Shown here: one piece after another, positions 7,546 through 16,247 of the stretch | How the letters are laid out: each line of letters begins with the position of its first letter | Position numbering within the stretch: the stretch's first letter is position 1 | Source of the DNA: Tranquillimonas sp964472855 | Lineage (GTDB): Bacteria > Pseudomonadota > Alphaproteobacteria > Rhodobacterales > Rhodobacteraceae | Reading direction: 5' to 3' | Length of the DNA: 64,000 nt | NCBI GenBank assembly: GCA_964472855.1 | Contig: CAYYMJ010000009.1 | Location: forward strand, 1-64,000 | Position numbers and translations under genes: made by a program | The notes under the pieces: model-generated | The model's database searches: none | What the model was told of the DNA's origin: nothing | Seen by the model: the letters and a program-made list of their open reading frames with translations, nothing else

Positions 7546-8865
7546 TCAGGGCAGGCGCATGACCTTGACCCGGGTGACGCGGTTGTCCTTGCGGTCGATC
7601 ACCTCGAAACGGAAACCGTGGAACGAGAACACCTGCCCCGGGGTCGGGATCGACTGGGCTTCGTGAATGACCAGGCCGGCGATGGTGTTGGCCTCGTCAT
7701 CGGGCAGGGACCAGTCGTTGGCGCGGTTGAGGTCGCGGATGGTCATGGCGCCATCGACGATGAATTCGCCGGCATCGTTGCGCCTGATGGCCGCGTCGGT
7801 ATCGCTGTCGAATTCGTCGGTGATTTCGCCGACGATCTCTTCGAGGATGTCTTCCAGCGTGATCAGCCCCTGCAGGGTGCCATATTCGTCGACCACCAGT
7901 GCAAAATGGGCATGGCGGCGCAGGAACTGGCGCATCTGGTCGTCCAGCGTCGTGGTTTCGGGCACGAAATAGGGGGTCATGGCGACATCGAGCACATCGA
8001 AGCCGTGGAAGGGGTCGTCGCTGCCGGTGGCGGCGCCAAAACGGGCATACATGGCCCTGAGCAGGTCTTTGGCGTGGATGACGCCGACGATGTTTTCCGG
8101 CCGGTCGCTGTAGACTGGCAGGCGGGTGTGGGCCGAGCGCAGGCATTGCTCCATCACCTGGCGCGGGCCCTGGGCGACGTCGACCATTTCGATCTGGCTG
8201 CGGTGCAGCATGATTTCCTCGACCGTGCGTTCACCAAGGTCGAGGGCGCCGAGGATACGGTCGCGGTCTTCCTTCTGGACCACGCCTTCGGAATGGCCCA
8301 GTTGCAGGGCGCCGGCGATTTCCTCGCGCACGGCGAGGATACGTTTGTCGGGGTCGATGCGGACGCCAAAGAGCCACAGGATGCCGCGCACCAGTCCGCG
8401 CACCGCCGCCACCACCGGCGCGAAGACCAGCACCACCAGCCCGATACCGCGTGCCACGCGCGAGGCGGCGCTTTCGGGGTTGGTGATGGCATAGGTCTTG
8501 GGCAGCACCTCGGCGAAGACCAGCACCAGCAGGGTCATCACCAGGGTGGCCAGCGCCACGCCCGATTCGCCGAAGGCCCGCGTGAACAGCGCCGTCGCCA
8601 GCGAGGTGGCGAGGATATTCACCAGGTTGTTGCCCAGAAGAACCGAGCCGATCAGGCGTTCGTTATCTTCGGTGATCTTCAGCGCCCGGGCCGCGCCGCC
8701 GCTGCCCTTGTCGGCATGGGCGCGCAATTTGCCGCGCGAGGCGGCGGTCAGCGCGGTTTCCGACCCGGAAAAGAAGGCGGACAGCACCAGCAGCGCCAGA
8801 ATCGCCGCGGCGGTGATCCAGAAGGCGTTGTCGAGAAGGGGGGTGATCGGGTCGGTTGGCATCAT
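7546..8865 (-). CDS. CNNM/CorC-family membrane protein (DUF21, CBS pair, CorC_HlyC domain)
   Basis: 439 residues. The N-terminal DUF21 transmembrane domain has about four helices (first at about 15-32 and later stretches such as LATLVMTLLVLVFAEVLPKTYA). It is followed by a pair of CBS domains (about 210-345) and the C-terminal CorC_HlyC domain (about 355-439). Members are implicated in Mg/Co efflux or in haemolysin-like functions; the E. coli relatives are YfjD/CorB and YtfL/PaeA. The acidic FAEVLPKTYA stretch of the family is present. Two adjacent ATGs make the exact start uncertain by one codon. It is convergent with pdhC. Confidence 0.92.
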   Translation of the reverse strand: MMPTDPITPLLDNAFWITAAAILALLVLSAFFSGSETALTAASRGKLRAHADKGSGGAARALKITEDNERLIGSVLLGNNLVNILATSLATALFTRAFGESGVALATLVMTLLVLVFAEVLPKTYAITNPESAASRVARGIGLVVLVFAPVVAAVRGLVRGILWLFGVRIDPDKRILAVREEIAGALQLGHSEGVVQKEDRDRILGALDLGERTVEEIMLHRSQIEMVDVAQGPRQVMEQCLRSAHTRLPVYSDRPENIVGVIHAKDLLRAMYARFGAATGSDDPFHGFDVLDVAMTPYFVPETTTLDDQMRQFLRRHAHFALVVDEYGTLQGLITLEDILEEIVGEITDEFDSDTDAAIRRNDAGEFIVDGAMTIRDLNRANDWSLPDDEANTIAGLVIHEAQSIPTPGQVFSFHGFRFEVIDRKDNRVTRVKVMRLP

Positions 8866-8943
8866 GGGTCAGGGGCTTGCGGGGTCGGGCCCCTTCAGCG
8901 TCTTATGGGGTGCGCGGGGCGTGCTTTCAAGAGAGGGGCGGGC

Positions 8944-9753
8944 GTGGACATTCGCGATTATGGCGAACTGGCGGGCCGGCTTTTGGTGTTTGGCGGGCCC
9001 TATTCGAACCTTGAGGCCCTGCGCGCGCTGGATGCGCGGGCCCGGGCCGCGGCGGTTGGGGGCGCGAACCTGATATGCACCGGCGACGTGGTGGCCTATG
9101 GCGGCGCACCGGTCGCGACGCTGGGGCTGGTCCGCGAGATGGGGGCTGCCGTGGTGGCCGGCAATTGCGAGCGCCAGCTGGCGGCGGGGGCGACCGATTG
9201 TGGCTGTGGTTTTGCGCCGGGGTCGGCCTGCGACCGGCTGAGCCAGGGTTGGTATCCCTATGCGCTGTCGCAGCTTGGCGCCGCCGACCGTGACTGGTGC
9301 GGGCGCTGTCCGGATATCGTGCGGTTTCGTCACGCGGGGAAGCGAGTGGTGGCCATTCATGGCGGGGTCAGCGATATCGCGCGGTTCCTGTGGCCGGTGT
9401 CCGGCGACGATGCCTTTGCCGCCGAGGTGGCGGCGATCACCGCCGTGGCCGGCCCGGTCGACCGGGTGTTGGCGGGGCATGCGGGCATTGCCTTTCGCCG
9501 CCAGGTTGCCGGGGTCGACTGGATCAACGCCGGCGCCATCGGGCTGCCGCCCAACGATGGCGCCCCCGAGACCCGCTATGTCGAGATCGGTGCCGACGGC
9601 GAGCCTGTCTTTCACCGTCTGGCCTATGATCATGGGGCCGCCGCGGCGCGGATGCGCGACAACGGGCTGGGCGGCGGTTATGCCGATGCGCTGGTCAGCG
9701 GCTGGTGGCCGAGCGAGGATATCCTGCCGCCGGAAATGCGCCGGGCTGCCTAG
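8944..9753 (+). CDS. metallophosphoesterase-like protein with altered first metal motif
   Basis: A 269-residue calcineurin-like phosphoesterase relative, starting at GTG with GAGAGGGG six bases upstream. Family motifs visible are GD (residues 47-48), GNCE (73-76), HGG in VVAIHGG, and GHAG. The usual first motif DxH...GN is replaced by GGPYSN at 17-22, so at least two metal ligands are missing. A cluster of cysteines (CGCGFAPGSAC, about residues 87-97) is an extra feature. It may be a catalytically altered or differently metallated subfamily. It is convergent with xerD and shares its stop codon bases with it (CTAG). Confidence 0.8.
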   Translation: MDIRDYGELAGRLLVFGGPYSNLEALRALDARARAAAVGGANLICTGDVVAYGGAPVATLGLVREMGAAVVAGNCERQLAAGATDCGCGFAPGSACDRLSQGWYPYALSQLGAADRDWCGRCPDIVRFRHAGKRVVAIHGGVSDIARFLWPVSGDDAFAAEVAAITAVAGPVDRVLAGHAGIAFRRQVAGVDWINAGAIGLPPNDGAPETRYVEIGADGEPVFHRLAYDHGAAAARMRDNGLGGGYADALVSGWWPSEDILPPEMRRAA

Positions 9754-10685
9754 CCGTCGGGTTTGCGGGCCAGCGGGTGATGGCCAAGCACCAGGTCGCG
9801 CAGCCGGTCGTCAAGCACATGGGTATAGATTTCGGTGGTGCCCACGTCGGCATGGCCCAGCAGCGACTGGATCGACCGCAGATCGGCGCCGCCCGACAGC
9901 AGGTGGGTGGCAAAGGCATGGCGCAGCACATGCGGGCTGACCTTGGCCGGCGCGATGCCGGCGGCAACGGCGATTTCCTTCAGCAACAGGTAGAAACGGT
10001 GCCGGGTCAGGTGGCCGGCGCGCGACCGTGACGGAAACAGATGCGGCGAACCGGGGCGGCGGGCGGCCTGCGCCTGCGCCTCGGCCGCGTCGCGGTGGGC
10101 CAGCCATGCGGTGACGGCGGCGCGGGCCGGGCGCGACAGCGGCACCATGCGTTCCTTGCCGCCCTTGCCGCGCACCAGAATCGCAGCGGGATCGCCGCGA
10201 AGGGCGGCCACGGGCAGCGACACCAGTTCGGACACCCGCATGCCGGTGGCATAGAGAAGCTCGATCAGGCACAGGTTTCGGGCCCGGTCGGCCGGGGTGC
10301 GCCCTACGGTGCCGGTGGCGGTGATCAGGCGGTCGACCTCGTCGGTGCTCAGCACTTTGGGCAGCCGTTTCTGCCGCCCCGGCCCGGTGATCTGGATGGC
10401 GGGATTGTCGCCGCGCCACCCCTCTTCGTAGGCAAAGCGAAAGAATTGCCGGATCGACGACAGGCGCCGCGCGCGGGTGGATGCGGCCAGTCCGCGGGTG
10501 TTGCAGTCGACCAGATAGGCCTCGATCCCGGCCCGGGTAACGTCAAGCGGCGCGATATCGCGCTCGCACAGGAAGGCGGTGAAATCCTGCAGGTCGCGGC
10601 CATAGGCGGCCTGGGTGTTTTCGCTCGCCCCAAGCTCGGCCGCCTGCGCCTGCAGAAAGGTGGCGATGGCGCGGCCGGGGGTCAT
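9750..10685 (-). CDS. xerD: tyrosine site-specific recombinase XerD
   Basis: 311 residues, a full-length XerD. The SAM-like core-binding domain (about 3-90) is followed by the catalytic domain with R150, K174, H252-x-x-R255, H278 and nucleophile Y287, all in place. XerD works with XerC at dif to resolve chromosome dimers. The ATG overlaps the stop of the upstream envelope gene (ATGA), implying translational coupling. The stop overlaps the stop of the convergent metallophosphoesterase gene in the palindrome CTAG (9750-9753). An upstream in-frame extension into the preceding gene is spurious. Confidence 0.95.
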   Translation of the reverse strand: MTPGRAIATFLQAQAAELGASENTQAAYGRDLQDFTAFLCERDIAPLDVTRAGIEAYLVDCNTRGLAASTRARRLSSIRQFFRFAYEEGWRGDNPAIQITGPGRQKRLPKVLSTDEVDRLITATGTVGRTPADRARNLCLIELLYATGMRVSELVSLPVAALRGDPAAILVRGKGGKERMVPLSRPARAAVTAWLAHRDAAEAQAQAARRPGSPHLFPSRSRAGHLTRHRFYLLLKEIAVAAGIAPAKVSPHVLRHAFATHLLSGGADLRSIQSLLGHADVGTTEIYTHVLDDRLRDLVLGHHPLARKPDG

Positions 10686-12190
10686 GCGCCGTTGTCCAGC
10701 AGCATGACCTGCAGCGCGGCGCGGCGGGCGTGGTCGTGCAGGCCCAGCGCCCGCAGGCGGGCCAGCCCGGCCGACAGCGCCAGCCGGTCGCCGCCCTGTC
10801 CCGATTGCAACTGGGCGATGGCGGTGAGAATCTGCAGGCCGGGCGGTGCCGTATCGCCGGGCGCGGCGGCCGAAAAGCCTTTCGCCAGCGCATCGGTCAG
10901 CGCGCCGGCGCTGCGCTGGGGCGGCAGGCCACGGGCGACGGCGGCCAGCGCGCGGGCCCGGTCCGAGCTGTCGAGCCCGCCCAGCGCCGAGTCGTAGCGC
11001 GACGACAGAAGCGCGATTTCGGCCACCAGCGGCCCCGGGGCCCGGCCCGGTGGCAGGGCCAGCAGCCGGCTGGCATAGCTTTCGGCAAAGGGCTGGGCCA
11101 GCCCGGCGGCGCGCATTTCGGCCCAGGCGGCGTCGATGCGGTTGCCAAGCTGGCCGGTCGGACCCTCGGCCAGCGCATTGTCGAGCGCGTGGATCGCCGC
11201 CACCCGGTCCCACACCCCGCCCGACGCCGCCGGGCGCCGTTCGCCATAGATCGCGAACAGGCCGGCGGGGCTGAGCCCGCCGCTGCGGGCCAGCCGTTCG
11301 GCCGCGGCGAGGCGCTGTTTCCAGCCCGAAATCGGCCGCAGGTCGGCATTGGCGAATGCCAGCGGCAGGGTGGCGGTGGGGATCGACTGGCCAATGGCCT
11401 CGAACATGACCAGTTCCAGCGGGGTCGGGCGGTCGGGCCGGGCAAGGTCGGGCGCGGCGTCGGTCAGTTCGGGGTCGAGAAAGCGGGCCAGAAGATCGCC
11501 CTCGGACGTGGTGACCACGCCCAGGGTTTCGGCGGTGTCCAGCGTCAGCGCGGCGGCATTCCAGTCGCCGCCGCGGGCCAGGCAGAAGATGCGGGCGCTA
11601 TAGGTGGGCAGGATCTCGGGGATGGCGCGCAGTTGCGCACAGGCGTGGTTGCCGGCGTTCGACAGAAGCTCGGCATCGAACCAGCGGCGGAATATCTGGG
11701 GCTCGTGCAGGCCGGTGGCCTCCATCAGCGACCGGGCGCGCGGCAGGTCGCCCAGCTTCAGCAGCATGTCGACCCGGGCCAGCAGGAACGCCATGCTGTC
11801 GGTGGCCGGCGGATCGGCCCGCGCCGTGGCCAGCAGTACCAGAAGATCGCGCGCCGCCGGCAACAGCGCCTGCGGATCGGGCGGGAAGGCGCGGGCGGCG
11901 GCGGCGCCATCGGCCCCCAGCCACAGCCCTGACGGCAGGCCCGCCTCTTGCACGCTGATCAGCCCGGCCGAGGCCGGGTCGACTCGGTCCAGCGGCATCA
12001 CGTCGATGGGCAGGGGCAGGGCGCTGTTGGTGATGCCGGGTTCGGTCAGGAGCGGAGAAAACACAATGGGGGCGGCGACCGTGTCGGACAGCCAGTCGAT
12101 CGCGGCGATGGGCGCATCGTCCCCGGCCGCCGCCAGCGGCGTGGCCGCCAGCGCGGCCAGCAGCGCGGCGACCGGCCCGGCCCTAGCCAT
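10682..12190 (-). CDS. exported protein of unknown function, helical repeats likely
   Basis: 502 residues beginning with a signal peptide (MARAGPVAALLAALAATPLAAAG). The remainder is almost entirely alpha-helical and Ala/Leu-rich, with helix pairs reminiscent of TPR-like or alpha-solenoid repeats (for example MLLKLGDLPRARSLMEATGL). No enzyme motif was recognised. Its start overlaps the stop of a 44-residue upstream gene by 8 bases and its own stop overlaps the xerD start, so the three genes form one translationally linked unit. I infer a periplasmic scaffold or assembly role from the fold only. Confidence 0.8.
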   Translation of the reverse strand: MARAGPVAALLAALAATPLAAAGDDAPIAAIDWLSDTVAAPIVFSPLLTEPGITNSALPLPIDVMPLDRVDPASAGLISVQEAGLPSGLWLGADGAAAARAFPPDPQALLPAARDLLVLLATARADPPATDSMAFLLARVDMLLKLGDLPRARSLMEATGLHEPQIFRRWFDAELLSNAGNHACAQLRAIPEILPTYSARIFCLARGGDWNAAALTLDTAETLGVVTTSEGDLLARFLDPELTDAAPDLARPDRPTPLELVMFEAIGQSIPTATLPLAFANADLRPISGWKQRLAAAERLARSGGLSPAGLFAIYGERRPAASGGVWDRVAAIHALDNALAEGPTGQLGNRIDAAWAEMRAAGLAQPFAESYASRLLALPPGRAPGPLVAEIALLSSRYDSALGGLDSSDRARALAAVARGLPPQRSAGALTDALAKGFSAAAPGDTAPPGLQILTAIAQLQSGQGGDRLALSAGLARLRALGLHDHARRAALQVMLLDNGA

Positions 12191-12317
12191 CAATGACCAC
12201 CGGCACCGTGGTTTCGGTCTGGTCGGGGGTGAGATCGCCGAGATAGGCAAACCCCGCCAGCCCCACGAAGGCCAGCAATGCCACAACGATGATGATTTTC
12301 AGTAGCGTGCCCAGCAT
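12183..12317 (-). CDS. 44-residue membrane-anchored small protein
   Basis: A short gene encoding MLGTLLKIIIVVALLAFVGL and then GFAYLGDLTPDQ to VVIDG: one N-terminal membrane helix (about residues 4-25) and an acidic tail. Its last 8 bases (ATGGCTAG) contain the start of the following signal-peptide gene, a coupling pattern that supports translation. It is divergent from aroK across 102 bp. I believe similar small proteins precede xerD in related Rhodobacterales, but that is from memory. Function unknown. Confidence 0.75.
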   Translation of the reverse strand: MLGTLLKIIIVVALLAFVGLAGFAYLGDLTPDQTETTVPVVIDG

Positions 12318-12419
12318 ATGTCTGCCCCGGTTGTTCTTGGGTGTCGCGTATCGGCGGAAACCCGGCCTCTCGGTCTGTTGCTGCCGTTTATATATGGTCT
12401 TTCCGGCAATATCACGCCA

Positions 12420-13007
12420 ATGAAAGACCTTGTGAGATCATTTGGGCGGGTCGATGCCGGCGTGGCGTACCAGTTGAACAAGACGGTTGTGATGGTCGGC
12501 ATGATGGGCGCCGGCAAGACCGCGGTCGGGGGGGCGCTGGCGCGGATGCTGGGGGTTCCCTTCCGCGACAGCGATGCCGAGATCGTCGCCGCCGCCAACA
12601 TGGGCATCGCCGAGATATTCGCCCGCGATGGCGAGGATTTCTTCCGTGAAAAGGAAACGCGGGTCATCGCCCGCCTGTTGCAGGACCGGCCGGCCATCCT
12701 GTCGACAGGGGGCGGCGCCTATATGTCGGCCCGCAATCGCGAGATGATCACCCGCGACGGATTTGCCGTGTGGCTGCAGGTCGAGCTGGATCTTCTGTGG
12801 GCCCGGGTCCGCCATCGCGACACGCGCCCGCTGCTGCATACCGATAACCCCTATGAAACGCTGAAAACGCTTTGCGCGGCGCGCGAGCCCTCGTATGCCC
12901 TTGCCGATCTGACGGTCGCGGCACAGCCGAGCTATTCGGTCGAGGACATGGCCGGGGCGGTGCTGGACAAGCTGGCGGGCATACCCCGGATCCTGGAAGG
13001 GCGCTGA
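12420..13007 (+). CDS. aroK: shikimate kinase
   Basis: 195 residues. The Walker A loop GMMGAGKT (27-34) is followed by the shikimate-binding DSDAEI segment, GGGAYMS and the LID-region arginines (RHRDTRPLL). It phosphorylates shikimate with ATP in the aromatic amino-acid pathway. The ATG shown leaves a 20-residue extension ahead of the kinase core. It is followed by aroB after one base, the usual aroKB operon. The intergenic region to the left also carries the divergent promoter of the small membrane protein/xerD unit. Confidence 0.95.
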   Translation: MKDLVRSFGRVDAGVAYQLNKTVVMVGMMGAGKTAVGGALARMLGVPFRDSDAEIVAAANMGIAEIFARDGEDFFREKETRVIARLLQDRPAILSTGGGAYMSARNREMITRDGFAVWLQVELDLLWARVRHRDTRPLLHTDNPYETLKTLCAAREPSYALADLTVAAQPSYSVEDMAGAVLDKLAGIPRILEGR

Positions 13008-13008
13008 C

Positions 13009-14148
13009 ATGGTCGCAGTTGAAACCGTACATGTTCCGTTGGGCGAGCGCGCCTATGACGTGCGGATCGGGTCGGGCCTGATCGCGGGGATCGCGGCCGA
13101 AATCGCGCCGCTTTTGCAGCGGCCGCGCGTGGCCATCGTGACCGACACCCATGTCGCCGCCGCGCATCTTGGGGCGCTGCAGGCGGCGCTGGAGGCCGGC
13201 GGCATCGGGCATGTGACCCTGACACTGCCGGCGGGCGAGGCCACCAAAAGCTGGGCGGCGCTGCAACAGGTCTGTGACTGGATGCTGGCCGAACGGGTCG
13301 AGCGGCGCGACCTGCTTGTGGCGCTGGGCGGCGGGGTGATCGGCGATCTGGCCGGATTTGCCGCCGCGATCCTGCGCCGGGGGGTGCGGTTCGTGCAGTT
13401 GCCCACCTCGCTGCTGGCGCAGGTCGACAGCTCGGTCGGGGGCAAGACCGGCATCAACACGCCTCATGGCAAGAACCTGGTCGGCGCCTTTCACCAGCCG
13501 TCGCTGGTGCTGGCCGATATCGCGGTGCTGGACACGCTGACGCCGCGCGATTTTCTGGCCGGCTATGGCGAGGTGGTGAAATACGGACTGTTGGGTGACG
13601 CCGCGTTCTTTGAGTGGCTTGAACGTAACGGCCCCGCGCTGGCCGCCGGCGACAAGGGCCTGCGGGCCCGGGCGGTGCGCCGGTCGGTCGAGATGAAGGC
13701 CGCGATCGTGGTGCGCGACGAGACCGAACAGGGCGAGCGTGCGCTGTTGAACCTTGGGCATACCTTTTGCCACGCGCTCGAGGCGGCGACGGGTTATTCC
13801 GGCCGCCTGCTGCACGGCGAGGGCGTGGCCATCGGCTGCGCGCTGGCCTTCGAGACCTCGGCCCGGCTGGGATGGTGCGCGCAGGAAGAGCCCGGCCGCG
13901 TGCGCGCGCATCTGCGGGCCATGGGCATGAAGACCGAGCTTGGCGACATTCCCGGCGATCTGCCCGGCGCCGACGCGCTGTTGAAGCTGATGGGTCAGGA
14001 CAAGAAGGTCATCGACGGGCAGTTGCGGTTCGTGATGGCGCGCGGGATCGGCGCGGCTTTCGTGTCGGCGGATGTGCCGGGCGAGGTGGTGCGTGACGTT
14101 CTGCAGGACGGGTTGGCGGGCCGCCGGGTCGCTTCGCAAGTGAGTTGA
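13009..14148 (+). CDS. aroB: 3-dehydroquinate synthase
   Basis: 379 residues. The NAD-binding GGGVIGD (107-113) and the segment QVDSSVGGKTGIN (138-150) are diagnostic. The zinc ligands are present in GEVVKYG, in LNLGHTFCHALE and in LLHGEGVA. It converts DAHP to 3-dehydroquinate, the second step of the shikimate pathway. It is one base after the aroK stop, so the two are co-transcribed. Confidence 0.97.
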   Translation: MVAVETVHVPLGERAYDVRIGSGLIAGIAAEIAPLLQRPRVAIVTDTHVAAAHLGALQAALEAGGIGHVTLTLPAGEATKSWAALQQVCDWMLAERVERRDLLVALGGGVIGDLAGFAAAILRRGVRFVQLPTSLLAQVDSSVGGKTGINTPHGKNLVGAFHQPSLVLADIAVLDTLTPRDFLAGYGEVVKYGLLGDAAFFEWLERNGPALAAGDKGLRARAVRRSVEMKAAIVVRDETEQGERALLNLGHTFCHALEAATGYSGRLLHGEGVAIGCALAFETSARLGWCAQEEPGRVRAHLRAMGMKTELGDIPGDLPGADALLKLMGQDKKVIDGQLRFVMARGIGAAFVSADVPGEVVRDVLQDGLAGRRVASQVS

Positions 14149-14250
14149 GCCAGACGGCAACGCCTGGCGTGTTGAAGTCGATGAGTTCAGGCGGCGCCGG
14201 GTGGCCCGGGGTTGACGCGAAATGCCAGGACCCGGCCCCGACGACCGGGG

Positions 14251-14271
14251 CAGATTTTCGTCGAAAATCTG
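14251..14271. repeat. 21-bp intergenic palindrome, copy 3
   Basis: Perfect inverted repeat CAGATTTTCG-T-CGAAAATCTG in the aroB/M48 convergent gap. It sits 5 bp from a CATCATCTTGGC-type element, so both repeat families share this gap. Confidence 0.85.
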
Positions 14272-14276
14272 GTTTT

Positions 14277-14342
14277 GGGGCGCTGCCCCTCTGCGCGGGT
14301 GCCCCGCGCATTCACCCCGGGATATTTGCGCCAAGCTGATGG
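14277..14342 (-). repeat. CATCATCTTGGC intergenic element, copy 2 (long form)
   Basis: On the minus strand it reads CATCAGCTTGGCGCAAATAT, then CCCGGGGTGAATGCGC and two GC hairpin arms (GCGCGGG...; GGGGCAGCGCCCC). It is the long variant also seen at 30747 and 50867. It lies between the convergent genes aroB and the M48 protease. Confidence 0.8.
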
Positions 14343-14352
14343 TCGGGCGGGG

Positions 14353-15039
14353 TCAGCCGGTGGTCCAGCCGGCTTCGAGCGATTCGATGGCGGCGATGCG
14401 TTCGGCGGTTTTGGGGTGGCTCATCAGCCAGGCCGGGGCAACGCCGCCCGGGGCCGCCACCAGGTTTTCCAGCTTGGCCAGCAGCGATTTCTGGGCGCCG
14501 GTGCCGATGCCGGATTTGACCAGCAGCGCGGCGGCATAGGCGTCGGCCTCGTATTCGTCGTTGCGCGACAGGCGCGCGGCCAGCAGCGTGGTCAGCATGT
14601 TGGCGATCCAGATGCCGATGCCGGGCAGGAAACGCGACAGCACGAGCGCCAGCGCCGTGCGCAGGGCGTTCTGGCCGGAAAAGTCGATCATGCGTCGGCG
14701 CGAATGGCCAAGGGCGACATGGCCGAGTTCATGGGCGATGACGCTGGCCAGTTCTTCGGCGCTGACCTCGCCGGTGCGATACCTGTCGAAGAAGCCCCGG
14801 GTCAGGAAGATGCGTCCGTCCGGGGCCGCCAGCCCGTTGACCGGGGCCACTTCGTAAAGGTGGACCTTGATCCGCGACAGATCGAGCGCCGCTGCCATGC
14901 GGTCGGTCAGTTTGCGCAGCACCGGGTCGGCAAGCTCGGTCGAGCGGGCGTCAAGCGCTTTCGCGGTACGCCAGGCCGAGAAGCGATACATGATCAGGGC
15001 GTAGAGGATCGCCAGAAGGATCGGCGTGAATTTCAGCAT
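14353..15039 (-). CDS. M48-family zinc metallopeptidase
   Basis: 228 residues. An N-terminal membrane helix (about 4-19) is followed by a peptidase domain with HELGH (H103, E104, H107) and the downstream third-ligand glutamate region NDEYEADAYA. This is the HtpX/Oma1/BepA-related M48 group, usually tied to membrane or envelope protein quality control. The small size and single N-terminal helix distinguish it from HtpX. If the assembly gap at 15121-15220 is collapsed, its start lies about 46 bp from the stop of the DedA gene on the same strand, so it may be the last gene of that operon. Confidence 0.9.
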   Translation of the reverse strand: MLKFTPILLAILYALIMYRFSAWRTAKALDARSTELADPVLRKLTDRMAAALDLSRIKVHLYEVAPVNGLAAPDGRIFLTRGFFDRYRTGEVSAEELASVIAHELGHVALGHSRRRMIDFSGQNALRTALALVLSRFLPGIGIWIANMLTTLLAARLSRNDEYEADAYAAALLVKSGIGTGAQKSLLAKLENLVAAPGGVAPAWLMSHPKTAERIAAIESLEAGWTTG

Positions 15040-15065
15040 GGGTCAGATATTGGGCCTTTGGCGGC

Positions 15066-15275
15066 AGGGGGCAAGGGTGGGGGTGTCAGAGGCCGGCCGG
15101 GCGGGTGCCGGCGGTGCGTTNNNNNNNNNNNNNNNNNNNNNNNNNNNNNNNNNNNNNNNNNNNNNNNNNNNNNNNNNNNNNNNNNNNNNNNNNNNNNNNN
15201 NNNNNNNNNNNNNNNNNNNNAGGGGGCAAGGGTGGGGGTGTCAGAGGCCGGCCGGGCGGGTGCCGGCGGTGCGTT
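15066..15275. other. assembly gap with duplicated flanks (unmerged contig overlap)
   Basis: The 55 bases 15066-15120 are identical to 15221-15275, separated by exactly 100 N (15121-15220). The duplicated segment carries the 3' end of the DedA gene, including its stop. The simplest reading is two contigs that overlap by 55 bases and were scaffolded rather than merged. Confidence 0.95.
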
Positions 15276-15891
15276 CTGCGGCGCGTTCCGCTTCGCGGGC
15301 TCGCGACTTGCGCAGCGCGTCGCGCAGGGCCAGCCCAAGGCCGATGGTGACCGCCAGCGCGGCCAGAAGCCCGGCCGAGTTGCCCAGCACCGTGGCCAGG
15401 GTTGCGATCTGGCCGGCGAAGGTGAAGCCCAGCATCACATAGGCGCCGACCCAGACGGCTTCGCCCGCGATATCCCAGAGCGTGTAGCGCCACCAGCCCA
15501 GACCGGCGGCCCCGGCCACGACATTCACGTAAGGCCCCAGCGGCGCGAAGAGCCATGTGCTGAAAAACACCCCCGGCCCGCCCCAGCGCGCCACCGTGGC
15601 GCGGGCGCGGTTCAGCAGGGCCGCCGCGCGGGGCCGCGTTTGTGTCATGCGCGTGATCGCGGCACCGCCCCGCCGCCCGATCTGAAAGCCGGTCTGGTCG
15701 CCCAGCACCGCACCGGCATAGCCCGCCGCCAGCACCTGCCACAGCACCAGATCCTCGGACGCCGCGAAGGCGCCGCCGGCCAGCATCACGAAGGCGGTGG
15801 GGATGGGCACGAACAGACAGCTGAGACAGGCCGAGGCCAGCACCAGCCACACGCCATAGTCCGACACCAGGGTAAAGAAGAAATCACTCAT
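15241..15891 (-). CDS. DedA-family membrane protein
   Basis: 216 residues with about five hydrophobic segments. It contains the DedA signature region (FVPIPTAFVMLAGGAFAASEDLV, then GDQTGFQIGRRGG and FAPLGPYVNVVAGAAGLGWWRY). DedA/VTT proteins are thought to act as lipid scramblases or transporters at the inner membrane and affect envelope integrity. The start overlaps the stop of the 119-residue gene (ATGA). The true 3' end may be the duplicate copy at 15086 if the scaffold gap is an artefact. Confidence 0.88.
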   Translation of the reverse strand: MSDFFFTLVSDYGVWLVLASACLSCLFVPIPTAFVMLAGGAFAASEDLVLWQVLAAGYAGAVLGDQTGFQIGRRGGAAITRMTQTRPRAAALLNRARATVARWGGPGVFFSTWLFAPLGPYVNVVAGAAGLGWWRYTLWDIAGEAVWVGAYVMLGFTFAGQIATLATVLGNSAGLLAALAVTIGLGLALRDALRKSRAREAERAAERTAGTRPAGL

Positions 15892-16247
15892 GGCCGGTGG
15901 GCGGCCCGGTGGGCGGCGATGGCGGCCTCGACCGTCGCGACGGCCTCGGCGGTGGACAGGCCGCGCTGGTCGGCGATTTCCGCCAGCGTCTGCGGGCGCC
16001 CGCCGTCGCCGGGCGGCGCCAGCGACAGCGCCGCGCCCACCACCCGGGGCGGCACCTTCCAGCTGTGGGCGACATAGCGCGGGGTCATCCAGCCGGCCAC
16101 CGGCTGGTTGCGGTGGGCCGGGTCGGCCCAGTAGACGGCGAACATCGCCATGCGCCCGGCGAAAAACAGCGATACCGCCAGCGCCAGCACAAAGCCCAGC
16201 ATCAGCAGCCGGTGGTCGCGCCACAAAAGCCGCAGCCGCGCCATCAT
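15888..16247 (-). CDS. 119-residue membrane protein of unknown function
   Basis: One membrane segment (about residues 13-36, LMLGFVLALAVSLFFAGRMA) is followed by a soluble tail with a helix-turn-helix-like stretch (TLAEIADQRGLSTAEAVATVEAAI). No family was recognised. Both ends overlap neighbours by ATGA (the CoxE-like gene upstream and DedA downstream), which fixes the start at the first of two adjacent ATGs and indicates co-translation. A role with the VWA/MoxR pair or with DedA is inferred from position only. Confidence 0.75.
   Translation of the reverse strand: MMARLRLLWRDHRLLMLGFVLALAVSLFFAGRMAMFAVYWADPAHRNQPVAGWMTPRYVAHSWKVPPRVVGAALSLAPPGDGGRPQTLAEIADQRGLSTAEAVATVEAAIAAHRAAHRP

Noticed and set aside
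9750..11213. Longer xerD reading from 11213
   Set aside because: The extra 176 residues overlap the coding sequence of the exported helical protein in another frame. The ATG at 10685 gives the normal XerD length and an ATGA coupling.
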